Source of the DNA: Watersipora subatra
Taxonomy: Eukaryota; Bryozoa; Gymnolaemata; Cheilostomatida; Watersiporidae
Assembly (NCBI RefSeq): GCF_963576615.1
Contig: NC_088712.1
Location: 31,153,870 to 31,217,869 of the forward strand
Direction of reading: 5' to 3'
Length of the DNA stretch: 64,000 nucleotides
In this document: positions 26,771 through 37,694 of the stretch, one piece after another
Numbering within the stretch: the stretch's first letter is position 1
How the letters are laid out: the number at the start of each line of letters is the position of its first letter
The notes under the pieces: generated by a model
The model's input: only the letters and a program-made list of their open reading frames with translations
The model's database searches: none
Told to the model about the DNA's origin: nothing
Translations under genes and position numbers: made by a program

Positions 26771-27654
26771 GTTAAAGGTTGACTTGGAACAAAATTCACA
26801 TTACAGTTATTTGGTATCATAAGATTCACCACGTCTTGCTCTGTTGTGTTGTAGGTGCAAAATATGTGGAAATGTGATTACAAGCTCTTAAAAACTCAAA
26901 AACGAACAGTTCATCGCAGCCACACGAGACTGCCGCAGTTTGGATTCTTTCCAATACGGCTCAAATGTGACGCAGCTGTGTTAGATGGTTTCTGTTTACA
27001 CTTTCATGCAACTTTATTCGTCGAAATATTTCACAAATATACTTCACGCATTCAATAAAACCATGTCTATTGTTCTTACGCGTCTATTTTATCGTCATTT
27101 TAATGCTGTCACTTTTAGCTGTGATATCTTATAACTTACCGTAAAAATTCGCTCAATTTTTTAGCCTAAGCTTGAAGGAGTACATATCATTTTCTGATAA
27201 TCATGATGAGCCTGTTGGTCATTTGTGATAATCGAAAAGTGCTGCAGAAATTATTTGCGAAGTATTGGGTCACATTATCAGATTACGACTTGCCGATTAG
27301 ACCAAACCGAAACAAAACTGTAAAGTAGCGAGCATCTATATTTGATACGGGGTCTTCGGTAAAACCCGAAGTGTTTGTCATAAACTAGTGCTATGATAAG
27401 TTTTATATTGAGCTTTTTATTGCCCTTTTAATTCACGGGAGAACATCACGTGACAAGACGATAACCAAATTTCATGACTACGTCAGAGAAATAAAGAGAT
27501 TCCAATTTACGGCGGCTTTTCGTTTTTGAGCTTCTAAGAGCTTGTAATCACATTCCCACATATTTTGCATCTACAATACAAGAGAGTAAGACATGGTGAA
27601 TCTTTTGGTACCAAATAACTGTAATGTGTATTTTATTGCTAGTCAACCTTTAAC
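26771..27654. mobile_element. foldback MITE with GTTAAAGGTTGACTTG ends, copy 1
   Basis: The two ends are inverted repeats for well over 100 bp, sharing TTACAGTTATTTGGTA, TAAGACATGGTGAATCTTTT and TTGTAATCACATT. The interior includes GGGGTCTTCGGTAAAACCCG. A second copy of nearly the same length is at 51011-51897 in the opposite orientation. No coding sequence. Confidence 0.9.
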
Positions 27655-28200
27655 AGCCGGTATGAATTTTATCATTCTCAAGTTTATAGAGTTCTGATTG
27701 GGGTGTGTTTAGGGACAGCCTCATGGGAAGTGTGAGTTTAGTCTAGTTAAGAAATTACCTTGACAAAAGGCCCTTACGGATATCTTCAATGGATAGATAA
27801 AAAAGCTTCCTTTGTCTGTTCAAGAGAAAGATGGTTATTTTGCTCGTGTCAAGGGATTCTGTGAGGAAGGAATTTGTTCAATTGTGTTCGCCATTGTCAT
27901 AGCCCTAATCCTTCCTCACCGTTTAGATATAAGGCTATATGAGTTAATAGTTACCCCTCCCATTACCCGGTTGACCTGTTCTGGAAACCATTTTATTGAT
28001 ACGGTCAAACCCCTAAATTGACTCGTTTTGAGATCAGCTTCGCACATCATCACGGTTGGATATTATAGGGAATAATCTCATAGAGATACAATGATTTGTT
28101 AACTCCTTGATATATATATATATATTAACTAAAAGCAAATGCAAAAGCATATAAAAAGAGAACTCTACACTAAAAACCTAAAAGATTATTAGTGGAGTAT
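27655..28200. other. unassigned; TA tract
   Basis: The open frame at 27812-28021 has no recognised domain. A (TA)n tract at 28109-28125 precedes the hammerhead region. Confidence 0.4.
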
Positions 28201-28234
28201 GAAATATTTGAAAAATTATTGCGAAAAAAGTAAA

Positions 28235-28299
28235 CTTTTAGTATTTGCGTTACAAATTTGTTTCGTGCGGAGCACTCATCAGACGCGATTGTACTAAAA
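28235..28299 (-). ncRNA. type I hammerhead ribozyme (minus strand)
   Basis: Read on the minus strand: CTGATGA (28282-28276), stem II GTGC-TCC-GCAC, GAAA (28264-28261), a loopless stem III CAAATTTG, then U16.1 and A17 (cleavage triplet GTA, cut between 28251 and 28250), and the 3' half of stem I. Stem I has GCGT/ACGC next to the core with no mismatch, an internal loop, then seven pairs of ACTAAAA with TTTTAGT. All invariant core bases are present. Such ribozymes self-cleave the transcripts of retrozymes and Penelope-like elements. Confidence 0.85.
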
Positions 28300-28304
28300 T
28301 TGTA

Positions 28305-28370
28305 CTTTTAGTACAATCGCATCTGATGAGTGCTCCGCACGAAACAAATTTGTAACGCAAATACTAAAAG
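28305..28370 (+). ncRNA. type I hammerhead ribozyme (plus strand, inner stem I weakened)
   Basis: CTGATGA (28323-28329), stem II GTGC/GCAC with loop TCC, GAAA (28341-28344), stem III CAAATTTG, cleavage triplet GTA (cut after 28354). The outer part of stem I pairs CTTTTAGT with ACTAAAAG over 8 bp. The inner stem reads GCAT/ACGC, with one A-C mismatch compared with the inverted partner, so activity may be lower. Confidence 0.82.
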
Positions 28371-28413
28371 TTTACTTTTTTCGCAATAATTTTTCAAATA
28401 TATATATGTATAT

Positions 28414-28500
28414 GTATGTAATTACAACTATGCGTACATATATATGTATATATATATATATATATACATGTATATATGCATAGTTGTAATTATATTTAAT
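28414..28500. repeat. palindrome around a TA-rich core
   Basis: AATTACAACTATGC near 28420 is the reverse complement of GCATAGTTGTAATT near 28478. The centre is alternating TATATGTATATA. Confidence 0.85.
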
Positions 28501-28524
28501 ATACAATGTATATGGCATTTGTGT

Positions 28525-28593
28525 CTCTTGCCTGCTTTGAGCTGCACTGATGAGGCTTCATTGGCCGAAACAGTACTGTCTGTAGCATGAGTA
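28525..28593 (+). ncRNA. second-type hammerhead ribozyme, GTC cleavage site
   Basis: CTGATGA (28547-28553), stem II GGCT/GGCC with loop TCATT, GAAA (28567-28570), loopless stem III CAGTACTG, U16.1 and C17 (cut after 28580). Stem I pairs GCTGCA (28541-28546) with TGTAGC (28581-28586), six pairs including one G-T. All invariant core bases are present. Its stem II, stem III and cleavage triplet differ from the inverted pair just upstream, so it is a different ribozyme lineage. A transposon begins at 28594, directly beyond stem I. Confidence 0.87.
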
Positions 28594-30169
28594 CCATAAA
28601 ACCTCTAATTGAACGCCACCTCCAATTGACTGCCACCTTGAAAGGGTTTGAAAAATAGACCGCCACTATCCAATTGAACATCACTTCCATTTGACCGCCA
28701 CTTTGACATTATTTGATCTTTACGAGTCCATATTATCACCTGATCAGTAAAAAATGTATACAAAATCATATTAATAATGAATTATTTATATCAATAACAG
28801 TTAATTATCTCTTTGTTCAATTCCAAAGCTTTTCGTTTTTTTCATTAAAACTTTGAAAGCAAAACCGTAGCAATACTCAATAACGGTCTCAGGCTAGTAG
28901 TAGGTCTCTGTTTAATGTGGTCTTTCTACTTCTAAGTAGCCTACGTATATAAAAACGGCTTAAATTTACGATGGTAGATGAACTTTCAAAGCAACGCTAT
29001 AGAAATCATCACTGTCTCATGCTAATAGTGGTTCCTTGTTTATCGCTGTCCTGATGCTTCGAAGTACACGTGCATATGTAAAAATACGGTTTAAATTTAT
29101 GATGGTAGATGGAACTTGGAAAGCAACACCATAGAAATAACTACTATCTCAGGCTGATAGTCATTCCTTGTTAATACTTCGAAGGACATGCATATGAAAA
29201 CCGGTTCGCAACCGGTTTAGCAAGCAAACTTTTAGCACTGCGTCAGTGCTAAATGCAGCGCGTGAAAGTTTTGCTCTGCCGCAAAATTTTTTGGATGTTA
29301 ATATCGACTGGTTCAGCAGTACAGAAGAAGAATTGAAGCCAGAAGATAATTATTGTGGAAGGTATTGGACAACTAGAAGATGCTTTCATTCTATCGAAAG
29401 CAACAATCAGAAGGCAGTTATCCAAGCAAACGATGGAAATATGTTTTTTGTTTCAAATATGTTAATTTTTGTTTCTGCATGTAATATAAGTTTGGTTCGT
29501 TTATGTCACTTGTTCATGAATATATATTTGTATAATTTGATAGATTATTGTTGTATAACTTATGGATATGCAGATTTATAGCATGTTGTTTAATAGCATT
29601 TTACGGCTATCTTAACACTGCTTACAATGGATTGATGCTCATAACTCGACATCGATTGCTCATAAAAGCTAGTTTTGGCTGCAAACCGTAGCAAACATAT
29701 CAGTGAGTGCAATGAGCTTTTATGCAAGGTTGTTAAATATAGATATAAAATAAAAATATGTCTTCAACTTTAGAATGTAATAGAAATTGAAAATGCTAAC
29801 AAATTGCAAAGAAGGACTCGGGCTATAATATCATCGCAGGTCAAATGCAAGCAATAGATATCAACTGGTAGAGATATTTCTTGGTTTCTTGATGCGTATT
29901 TATTAAGATCTTTTTGACAAGTTAGAGGTAAGTTAGCATATTTACTGCATTCAAAATGTTTAATATCGGTCCACCGAAAAGAACAAGGGAAAATATAGGC
30001 AACATTCGCTTCGCCCGTAATACAGTTAGATTTACCTTCCGAAAATTCTGACGAGTTATTTGAAAAATAGACCACCAGCCTCTATTTGAACTCTGCCTCT
30101 GATTGACCGCCATCACAGAGGAAGGGTTGGAAAATAGAGTGCCATGGCGTTCAATTAGAGGTTTCACGG
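28594..30169. mobile_element. TA-flanked inverted-repeat transposon, copy 2 (1.58 kb)
   Basis: Same family as 17098-19904. The ends are CCATAAAACCTCTAATTGAA and, in reverse, CCGTGAAACCTCTAATTGAA. TA flanks at 28592-28593 and 30170-30171. This copy lacks the nested insert of copy 1, so it shows the original interior. It holds the open frame at 29246-29581. Confidence 0.88.
29246..29581 (+). pseudogene. remnant open frame inside the TA-flanked transposon
   Basis: 111 codons with an acidic middle (TEEELKPED) and the phrase NNQKAVIQANDG. The corresponding stretches at 17870-18000 in copy 1 and, reversed, near 44880 in copy 3 show related sequence, so this is family sequence and not a host gene. 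It is much too short for a full transposase and no catalytic triad is visible. It might be one exon or a fragment of the ancestral transposase. Confidence 0.4.
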
Positions 30170-30171
30170 TA

Positions 30172-30839
30172 TATTTATATATAGCTGCTAATTACACTTT
30201 TCATTATATATTAAACTGTGCATAATACTAATTGTAAAAAAGTAAATAATGGGTAAAAAGCGAAATTAATAATTATTATTGATTCCCTACATTAGGGACA
30301 GGCAAAGGTAAGTGTAGGCCTGAGGATGCATAGGTTTAGAGCTCGGATGTTAATAGAGATACAAGACACAACTTAGTTCAACTTAGACTAGGTGAAGTTT
30401 AAACGGATTAATTGTATATCCTTCATTATTTAATATTTTTGTTTTCACCAGCTTCTCCACATTCACTTATGAAACTACCATATTTCCGAAAGCCTCAAAC
30501 ATCTTCTGTTGGAAACAACTTCGGGTGTCAAGACAAATGCTAGCTGGAAGTTTAAATTTAATATTGCAAAATTTGAGTGTTATCGGTTTTTTAGTACAGG
30601 TTGAGGCGCGCTACATACTGTTTTGCGATTTTCTGGCACTAGTTCTCTCCAGTTATCTTTTTTGTTCATGGGAAGCAACTTCTTTACGCTTGAGACTCAG
30701 CGCTGATTGGATCGAATTCTTCCTTTAACTGCTAGTAAATATTGTATCTCTCGATTAAGTTGCTTTGAACAATAGAGAAGCTCCAATATGCTTTTGTTCT
30801 TTTAATTTTCATAACCTTAGATTTGCTTTTTTCTTGAAG
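30172..30839. other. 5' flank or 5' intron of LARGE
   Basis: No exon is recognised. A T-rich tract leading to TTTTTTCTTGAAG at 30826-30839 looks like an acceptor, which would make exon 1 here the second exon, after an untranslated one. A promoter could not be identified. Confidence 0.4.
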
Positions 30840-30862
30840 GACTCATCAAAGCTGAACCAGGG

Positions 30863-30910
30863 ATGACTTGTTAGATCAGAGCTGAGGCTATGATACCAGA
30901 GCAATGAGGC
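30863..30910 (+). promoter_or_regulatory. two minimal upstream ORFs before the LARGE start
   Basis: ATG-ACT-TGT-TAG at 30863-30874, and an ATG at 30892 (ATG ATA CCA GAG CAA TGA) whose stop overlaps the main start codon as CAATGAGG. The second arrangement would force termination next to the main start and could limit or couple translation. This holds only if transcription starts upstream of them. Confidence 0.45.
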
Positions 30911-30988
30911 TGGTCAGCAGTAGGTTCTTCCTCATCTGCTTATTAACAGCCACTGCGCCAGTCCTACTACTATACTATATTGCTGCTA
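30904..30988 (+). CDS. LARGE1: LARGE exon 1: cytosolic tail and signal anchor
   Basis: Starts with ATG and encodes 28 residues plus one base: MRLVSSRFFLICLLTATAPV and then LLLYYIAA. The basic start (R2, R7) followed by about 20 hydrophobic residues is a type II signal anchor, as expected for a Golgi glycosyltransferase, and matches the size and place of the anchor in vertebrate LARGE. The donor is A|GTGAGTAT at 30989, phase 1, which fits exon 2. The final 28 bases of this exon are the founder of the 42-bp array that follows. Start choice: first in-frame ATG before the anchor. Confidence 0.82.
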
Positions 30989-33900
30989 GTGAGTATCTTT
31001 GTACCTGTCCTACTACTATACTATATTGCTGTGAGTATCTTTGTACCAGTCCTACTACTATACTATATTGCTGTGAGTATCTTTGTTCCTGTCCTACTAC
31101 TATACTATATTGTTGTGAATATCTTTGTACCTGTCCTACTACTATACTATATTGCTGTGAGTATCTTTGTACCTGTCCTACTACTATACTATATTGCTGT
31201 GAGTATCTTTGTTCCTGTCCTACTACTATACTATATTGTTGTGAGTATCTTTGTACCAGTCCTACTACTATACTATATTGTTGTGAATATCTTTGTACCT
31301 GTCCTACTGCTATACTATATTGTTGTGAATATCTTTGTACCTGTCCTACTGCTATACTATATTGTTGTGAGTATCTTTGTACCTGTCCTACTGCTATACT
31401 ATATTGTTGTGAGTATCTTTGTACCCGTCCTACTACTATACTATATTGTTGTGAATATCTTTGTACCCGTCCTACTACTATACTACGTATATTGTTGTGA
31501 GTATCTTTGTACCTGTCCTACTACTATACTATATTGTTGTGAGTATCTTTGTACCTGTCCCACTACTATACTATATTGTTGTGAGTGTCTTTGTACCTGT
31601 CCTACTACTATACTATATTGCTGTGAGTATCTTTGTACCTGTCTTACTAATATACTATATTGTTGTGAGTATCTTTGTACCTGTCCCACTACTATACTAT
31701 ATTGTTGTGAGTGTCTTTGTACCTGTCCTACTACTATACTATATTGCTGTGAGTATCTTTGTACCTGTCCTACTACTATACTATATTGCTGTGAGTATCT
31801 TTGTTCCTGTCCTACTACTATACTATATTGTTGTGAGTATCTTTGTACCAGTCCTACTACTATACTATATTGTTGTGAATATCTTTGTACCTGTCCTACT
31901 GCTATACTATATTGTTGTGAATATCTTTGTACCTGTCCTACTACTATACTATATTGTTGTGAGTATCTTTGTACCTGTCCTACTGCTATACTATATTGTT
32001 GTGAGTATCTTTGTACCTGTCCTACTGCTATACTATATTGTTGTGAGTATCTTTGTACCCGTCCTACTACTATACTATATTGTTGTGAATATCTTTGTAC
32101 CAGTCCTACTACTATACTATATTGTTGTGAGTATCTTTGTACCTGTCCCACTACTATACTATATTGTTGTGAATATCTTTGTACCTGTCCTACTACTATA
32201 CTACGTATATTGTTGTGAGTATCTTTGTACCTGTCTTACTGCTATACTATATTGTTGTGAGTATCTTTGTACCTGTCCCACTACTATACTATATTGTTGT
32301 GAGTATCTTTGTACCTGTCCTACTACTATACTATATTGTTGTGAGTATCTTTGTACCTGTCCTACTACTATACTATATTGCTGTGAGTATCTTTGTACCT
32401 GTCCTACTACTATACTATATTGCTGTGAGTATCTTTGTACCTGTCCTACTACTATACTATATTGCTATGAGTATCTTTGTACCTGTCCTACTACTATACT
32501 ATATTGCTGCGAGTATCTTTGTACCTGTCCTACTACTATACTACGTATATTGTTGTGAGTATCTTTGTACCTGTCTTACTGCTATACTATATTGTTGTGA
32601 GTATCTTTGTACCTGTCCCACTACTATACTATATTGTTGTGAATATCTTTGTACCTGTCCCACTACTATACTATATTGTTGTGAGTATCTTTGTACCTGT
32701 CCTACTACTATACTATATTGTTGTGAGTATCTTTGTACCTGTCCTACTACTATACTATATTGTTGTGAGTATCTTTGTACCCGTCCTACTACTATACTAT
32801 ATTGTTGTGAGTATCTTTGTACCTGTCCTACTACTATACTATATTGTTGTGAGTATCTTTGTACCTGTCCTACTACTATACTATATTGTTGTGAGTATCT
32901 TTGTACCTGTCCTACTACTATACTATATTGTTGTGAGTATCTTTGTACCCGTCCTACTACTATACTATATTGCTATGAGTATCTTTGTACCCGTCCTACT
33001 ACTATACTATATTGCTGTGAATATCTTTGTACCCGTCCTACTACTATACTATATTGTTGTGAGTATCTTTGTACCTGTCCTACTACTATACTATATTGCT
33101 GTGAATATCTTTGTACCCGTCCTACTACTATACTATATTGTTGTGAGTATCTTTGTACCTGTCCCACTACTATACTATATTGTTGTGAGTATCTTTGTAC
33201 CTGTCCTACTACTATACTATATTGTTGTGAGTATCTTTGTACCTGTCCTACTACTATACTATATTGTTGTGAATATCTTTGTACCTGTCCCACTACTATA
33301 CTATATTGTTGTGAGTATCTTTGTACCTGTCCTACTACTATACTATATTGTTGTGAATATCTTTGTACCTGTCCCACTACTATACTATATTGTTGTGAGT
33401 ATCTTTGTACCTGTCCTACTACTATACTATATTGCTATGAGTATCTTTGTACCTGTCCTACTACTATACTATATTGCTGTGAGTATCTTTGTACCTGTCC
33501 TACTACTATACTATATTGCTATGAGTATCTTTGTACCTGTCCTACTACTATACTATATTGTTGTGAGTATCTTTGTACCCGTCCTACTACTATACTATAT
33601 TGCTATGAGTATCTTTGTACCTGTCCCACTACTATACTATATTGTTGTGAATATCTTTGTACCTGTCCCACTACTATACTATATTGTTGTGAGTATCTTT
33701 GTACCTGTCCTACTACTATACTATATTGTTGTGAGTATCTTTGTACCTGTCCTACTACTATACTATATTGTTGTGAATATCTTTGTACCTGTCCCACTAC
33801 TATACTATATTGTTGTGAGTATCTTTGTACCTGTCCTACTACTATACTATATTGTTGTGAATATCTTTGTACCTGTCCTACTACTATACTATATTGTTGT

Positions 33901-34560
33901 GAGTATCTTTGTACCTGTCCTACTACTATACTATATTGTTGTGAGTGTCTTTGTACCTGTCCTACTACTATACTATATTGTTGTGAGTATCTTTGTACCT
34001 GTCTTACTAATATACTATATTGTTGTGAGTATCTTTGTACCCGTCCTACTACTATACTATATTGTTGTGAGTGTCTTTGTACCTGTCCTACTACTATACT
34101 ATATTGCTGTGAGTATCTTTGTACCTGTCCCACTACTATACTATATTGTTGTGAGTATCTTTGTACCTGTCCTACTACTATACTATATTGCTATGAGTAT
34201 CTTTGTACCAGTCCTACTACTATACTATATTGCTGTGAGTGTCTTTGTACCTGTCCTACTACTATACTATATTGCTGTGAATATCTTTGTACCCGTCCTA
34301 CTACTATACTATATTGTTGTGAGTATCTTTGTACCTGTCCTACTACTATACTATATTGCTGTGAATATCTTTGTACCCGTCCTACTACTATACTATATTG
34401 TTGTGAGTATCTTTGTACCCGTCCTACTACTATACTATATTGTTGTGAGTATCTTTGTACCAGTCCTACTACTATACTATATTGCTGCGAGTATCTTTGT
34501 ACCTGTCCTACTACCATACTATTTTGTTGCTAGTATCTTTGTACCTGTCCTCCTACTATG
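30961..34560. repeat. 42-bp minisatellite of 85 periods across the LARGE exon 1 donor
   Basis: The unit begins GTCCTACTACTATACTATAT, continues TG(T/C)TGTGAGTATCTTTG and ends TACCT. GTCC anchors stand at 30961, 31007 and then every 42 bp to 34547. The distance 31007-34547 is 3540 = 84 x 42 + 12, and the 12 extra bases are three copies of a 4-base insertion (ACTACGTATATTG) at about 31486, 32204 and 32546. The first unit is 46 bp because it keeps the exon's GCTGCTAGTGAGT. Most units retain GTGAGT; others have GTGAAT, ATGAGT or GCGAGT. Open frames of up to 784 codons here are artefacts of the 3n period. Confidence 0.97.
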
Positions 34561-34582
34561 TTGTATACTACTGACCTATATA

Positions 34583-35345
34583 CAGTCAACCATGGATAAC
34601 TCGCCCACGGATAGCTCGAACACATGGTTAACTCGAATGGTTTCTTTGGTCCGTTCCCACGTAATGATAAATTGCTATAGATAACTCGACCTACACTTTG
34701 TTAACTCGAACAGTTTTCTGCCCAACGGCTACCGAGACGGTTGTTATTGCTTTAGAAAATCACTTTATTCCAAATCATAGAGGTAAACCTCAACTTTTCG
34801 TAAATCATAGGCGTCGTTATTACTACTGTTGGCAAAATATTTTTGTCAACGACTTTTTTAAAGGTTTGGTGAATTTTGATTTTTACCAAGCATCTGCTTA
34901 GCGATCGCCTTTCGGAAGCATGGAAAAGTGAGGTGACCTTCGCATAAACTTCAAGAAAAATCGGCAAAATTGATCTAGGTTAAAACGCTCAAAAGAAAAA
35001 GATGTCTTTTCTTCTGAGCATTTCAACAACGATCAAGTTTTGTCAATTTTAATCTAAAAAAACGTCCTGGCAATAACATCACCTCAAACAACAAAACAAT
35101 CTCAAGTGATAGAAAAATCTCCTATACTTTTTGATAAAAAAGTTTTAAACTTTACATTAGAAGCATTTAATTTGAAACAAGCCATTTATGTTTTTGATTT
35201 CTATTGTAGTTTGTATATGTGCATGCATCTACTAATAAATAAGTAAATACATGGACTTGTAACAGTGCTTTGATAACTTGAACGCTCTGATAACTTTAAC
35301 ACTTTCGCTCGGTCCCGTGAAGTTCGAGTTATCCATGTTTGACTG
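34583..35345. mobile_element. 'GAGTTATCC' TIR element, full copy, TA target site
   Basis: Left end CAGTCAACCATGGATAACTC, right end in reverse CAGTCAAACATGGATAACTC, TA on both sides (34581-34582 and 35346-35347). At 763 bp it has no transposase. It is the intact form of the sequences at 15780-16375 and 24065-24660. The TA duplication and CAG start fit a Tc1/mariner-type MITE. Confidence 0.87.
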
Positions 35346-35396
35346 TATATATATATATCACCTGTGATATATATATATATATATATTTATATAGTA
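35346..35396. repeat. TA microsatellite with central palindrome
   Basis: (TA)n, then ATCACCTGTGAT, then (TA)n, so the whole tract is self-complementary. Confidence 0.9.
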
Positions 35397-35589
35397 GTGA
35401 AAGTTTTGGTGTAGCACAGGTATTAAAAGTCAGCTTACAAACGGTGATAGCAATGCCACACTAATAAGATCAACTCATAAACAATACCACCTGCCGTTAG
35501 CCTGGCACATTGCCAATGGCTAATTTTCATAAGCTAGTTATCTACAGTTTTTACTCTCATAATGACATATATCGCCCAATGAAATTATC

Positions 35590-35770
35590 ACCCGCGCGTA
35601 GTCAAATTGGAAAGGCATTTGCTTGGTGAATGGGAGGTTCCGAGATCAAACCCTCTGCGATACGGATATCTTTAACCAAAATTTTATAGCTATTAATAAC
35701 TGGACATTCCGAACTACACAATTACACACACACAGACAAACTTTGAGATATATACTGTAGGTATATCTAT
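35590..35770 (+). mobile_element. tRNA-derived SINE, degenerate
   Basis: An A-box-like GTAGTCAAATTGGAAAGGC and a B-box-like GAGATCAAACCC about 40 bases later resemble a tRNA promoter. The sequence continues into a body with ACACACACAGACAAACTTTGAGA and ends in TA repeats. The tail is shared with 36715-36865 and 42955-43125. Confidence 0.6.
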
Positions 35771-35998
35771 ATACTGACAGAGTATATATATATACACTCT
35801 GTCGTCTCTTCATTTCTCATGACTGCTGGCCAATTCTATCGAGCTATCGGTAAACAGAAATTTTACAGAAATGTTCTAGATCATTGTGCTCGTGTTTTTT
35901 GCTGTACATGATGATTGAATTAAAAGCCAGGTATTTATTTAGCAGCCAATCGGCACAAAGTGTGAGTACAAGAAACTCAACAGCTTTGTATATCTGTA

Positions 35999-36240
35999 TT
36001 AGCTGTAGTACCCGGTGTTGCTCGGGTAATAACAAAGTCTGGACAGAATATTTATTTGTATTTAACATATAAAACAACATTTGTCATTCTAACTTTCAAA
36101 CTACGTATCATGAGAAAAGTGTTTTGTGTAGGCCTATAGTTGAAATAATTTAGGAGAAAATAAAAACAACTTAAGATTTTAAAACTTTGTCAAACAACTG
36201 TACCTTTCAAGCTTCACATCATGAGGAAAATATTTTGTGC
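35999..36240 (-). mobile_element. Helitron-like 3' terminus, truncated copy
   Basis: On the minus strand the sequence ends with the hairpin ACCCGAGCAACACCGGGT, about ten bases, then CTAA followed by T. This fits a Helitron 3' end (hairpin, CTRR, target T). The body (AACATTTGTCATTCTAACTT) matches 39838 onward. Confidence 0.55.
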
Positions 36241-36714
36241 AGATCAATAAATTAAAAAAAATGAAACAATTAAAGGTAAAATAGCAAGTAATAGCTAAAT
36301 CATGTCTGTTTTGCTACGATTACAATAAAAGATAATTCGGTAATGATACAATTATTACGAACTGAGAAAGCAAAATAAATATTCTGAATATATGTTGGAT
36401 TGATAATAACAATTCTTGCATAGAAGTGTGTGTATAAAAAAGATTGCTGTTCCACCAGAAGCTAAACTTATAGTACGATGATACTGGTACCTTTTGATAT
36501 TGGTACAAATGTAAAAATGAGATATCGTACTGTCTTTGTCTGACCGAATGGAGAGAGAATGTCGAGGCTCTTCCCACGGAGATAATATAATTGTCTGCGT
36601 GAGAAGAATTGGCCTTGACCTCAGATATAGTAATTGAACCTTACAAAACCTGAAAAAAATCATCAAGTTTCCTAATAACTAGGCGAAGAATATTTCATAA
36701 CTTTTTGGATTTTA

Positions 36715-36865
36715 AACATGCGGTTGCAATCTCTATGAGTTCAAATCCATCTAATTGCGGAATTTTAATTCCAAAATTTTAATAGTTTCAGATAGCCACA
36801 TAGTTTCATACACAACGACAGATACACACACGACCAACATTGAGAAATATATATATACATGTATA
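36715..36865 (+). mobile_element. SINE fragment with B box
   Basis: A B-box-like GAGTTCAAATCC is at 36738-36749. The tail GACAGATACACACACGACCA followed by TTGAGAAATATATATA is the same as in the SINE at 42955. The A-box half is lost or diverged. Confidence 0.55.
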
Positions 36866-36896
36866 TATAGATAGATCGATCATATACAGCCCTCCA

Positions 36897-37694
36897 AGAG
36901 TAGCCGACGGCTATCATGTGGGCGGGGCTTAATGATCGAGCTCTGTTGGGATGAACCCGAATCCGGCACCCGAACAAACCCATATGCTAAATAAAGCCCC
37001 TTGTAAATTTAAAAGTATTATGAACTATAGTGGTTATTTTACTGATCTGTTGAATTCATTTTGTTGTCAAATAAATATAGTTGCCCAATATTGTCATCGT
37101 TACGATCAGTCAGTTGCCATTCACAAGCATTCGTGATATTAATAGTCGCAATCGTAAAATAGCCCAAATTCAGTTTTATATTTAGATTTAGAGTATGAAA
37201 ACTACACTGCACAGCTTTGCCTGCTGTCCCATCTTATTGGCCAGGTAAAACAATGTGACAATGATGAAAGACTGTCATTTTATATTAGGGGTGGCAAAAT
37301 ATTAATCAAACACTAGGGAAAAAAGGCCGTTGTTTGGGTAATTTTGGGTAAATTATATTCAACTTTAAGCATATACTACGAACTTTACCAATTTAAAAAT
37401 TAGTAAAAGTAGGTAATTTGAAATGTTTTGTTTTGCATGGATCCATTATTTTGGTTAGGTATTACCCCTACATTGTAGAAATTCAAGGTTTGCTATATTG
37501 TGAATTGCGGGGCCTACTGACTGAATGAGCTAATGACACGATAACAGCGAGTCGTGTTTTCTGAAACCTAACAAGGCAACGCGACCACCCGGCGAGAATT
37601 GTGTTAGCTTCGAAACCCAGGCTAGCACAATCCTAACTGAGCTCGATCATTAAACCCGCCCATATGATAGCCGTTGCCTATCCTTGGGGGGCTG
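36897..37694. mobile_element. TIR element with CAGCCCTCCAAG ends, TA target site
   Basis: The left arm CAGCCCTCCAAGAGTAGCCG and the right arm in reverse CAGCCCCCCAAGGATAGGCA pair over about 55 bp, including GATCGAGCTC and GCGGG. TA on both sides. 798 bp with no coding sequence of note. Confidence 0.88.

Larger units (their letters stand above)
28200..28400. repeat. long inverted repeat, about 95-bp arms, carrying two hammerheads
   Basis: From TTTGAAAAATTATTGCGAAA on the left, the sequence reads as an almost perfect reverse complement of the right arm, which ends TTTCGCAATAATTTTTCAAA. The short centre has TGTACTAAAATTGTAC. The arms differ mainly at ACGCGATTG versus GCATCTGATG: one arm has GCGT where the other has GCAT before the ribozyme core. 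Confidence 0.92.

Noticed and set aside
27812..28021. Hydrophobic open frame as a membrane protein
   Set aside because: No conserved motif, no splice or promoter context, and it lies between repeats.
30980..34684. Very long open frames (up to 784 codons) on the plus strand
   Set aside because: They are produced by the 42-bp array, whose length is a multiple of three and whose unit lacks stops in several frames. Overlapping frames on both strands show the same effect. Only the first 85 bases from 30904 are taken as coding.
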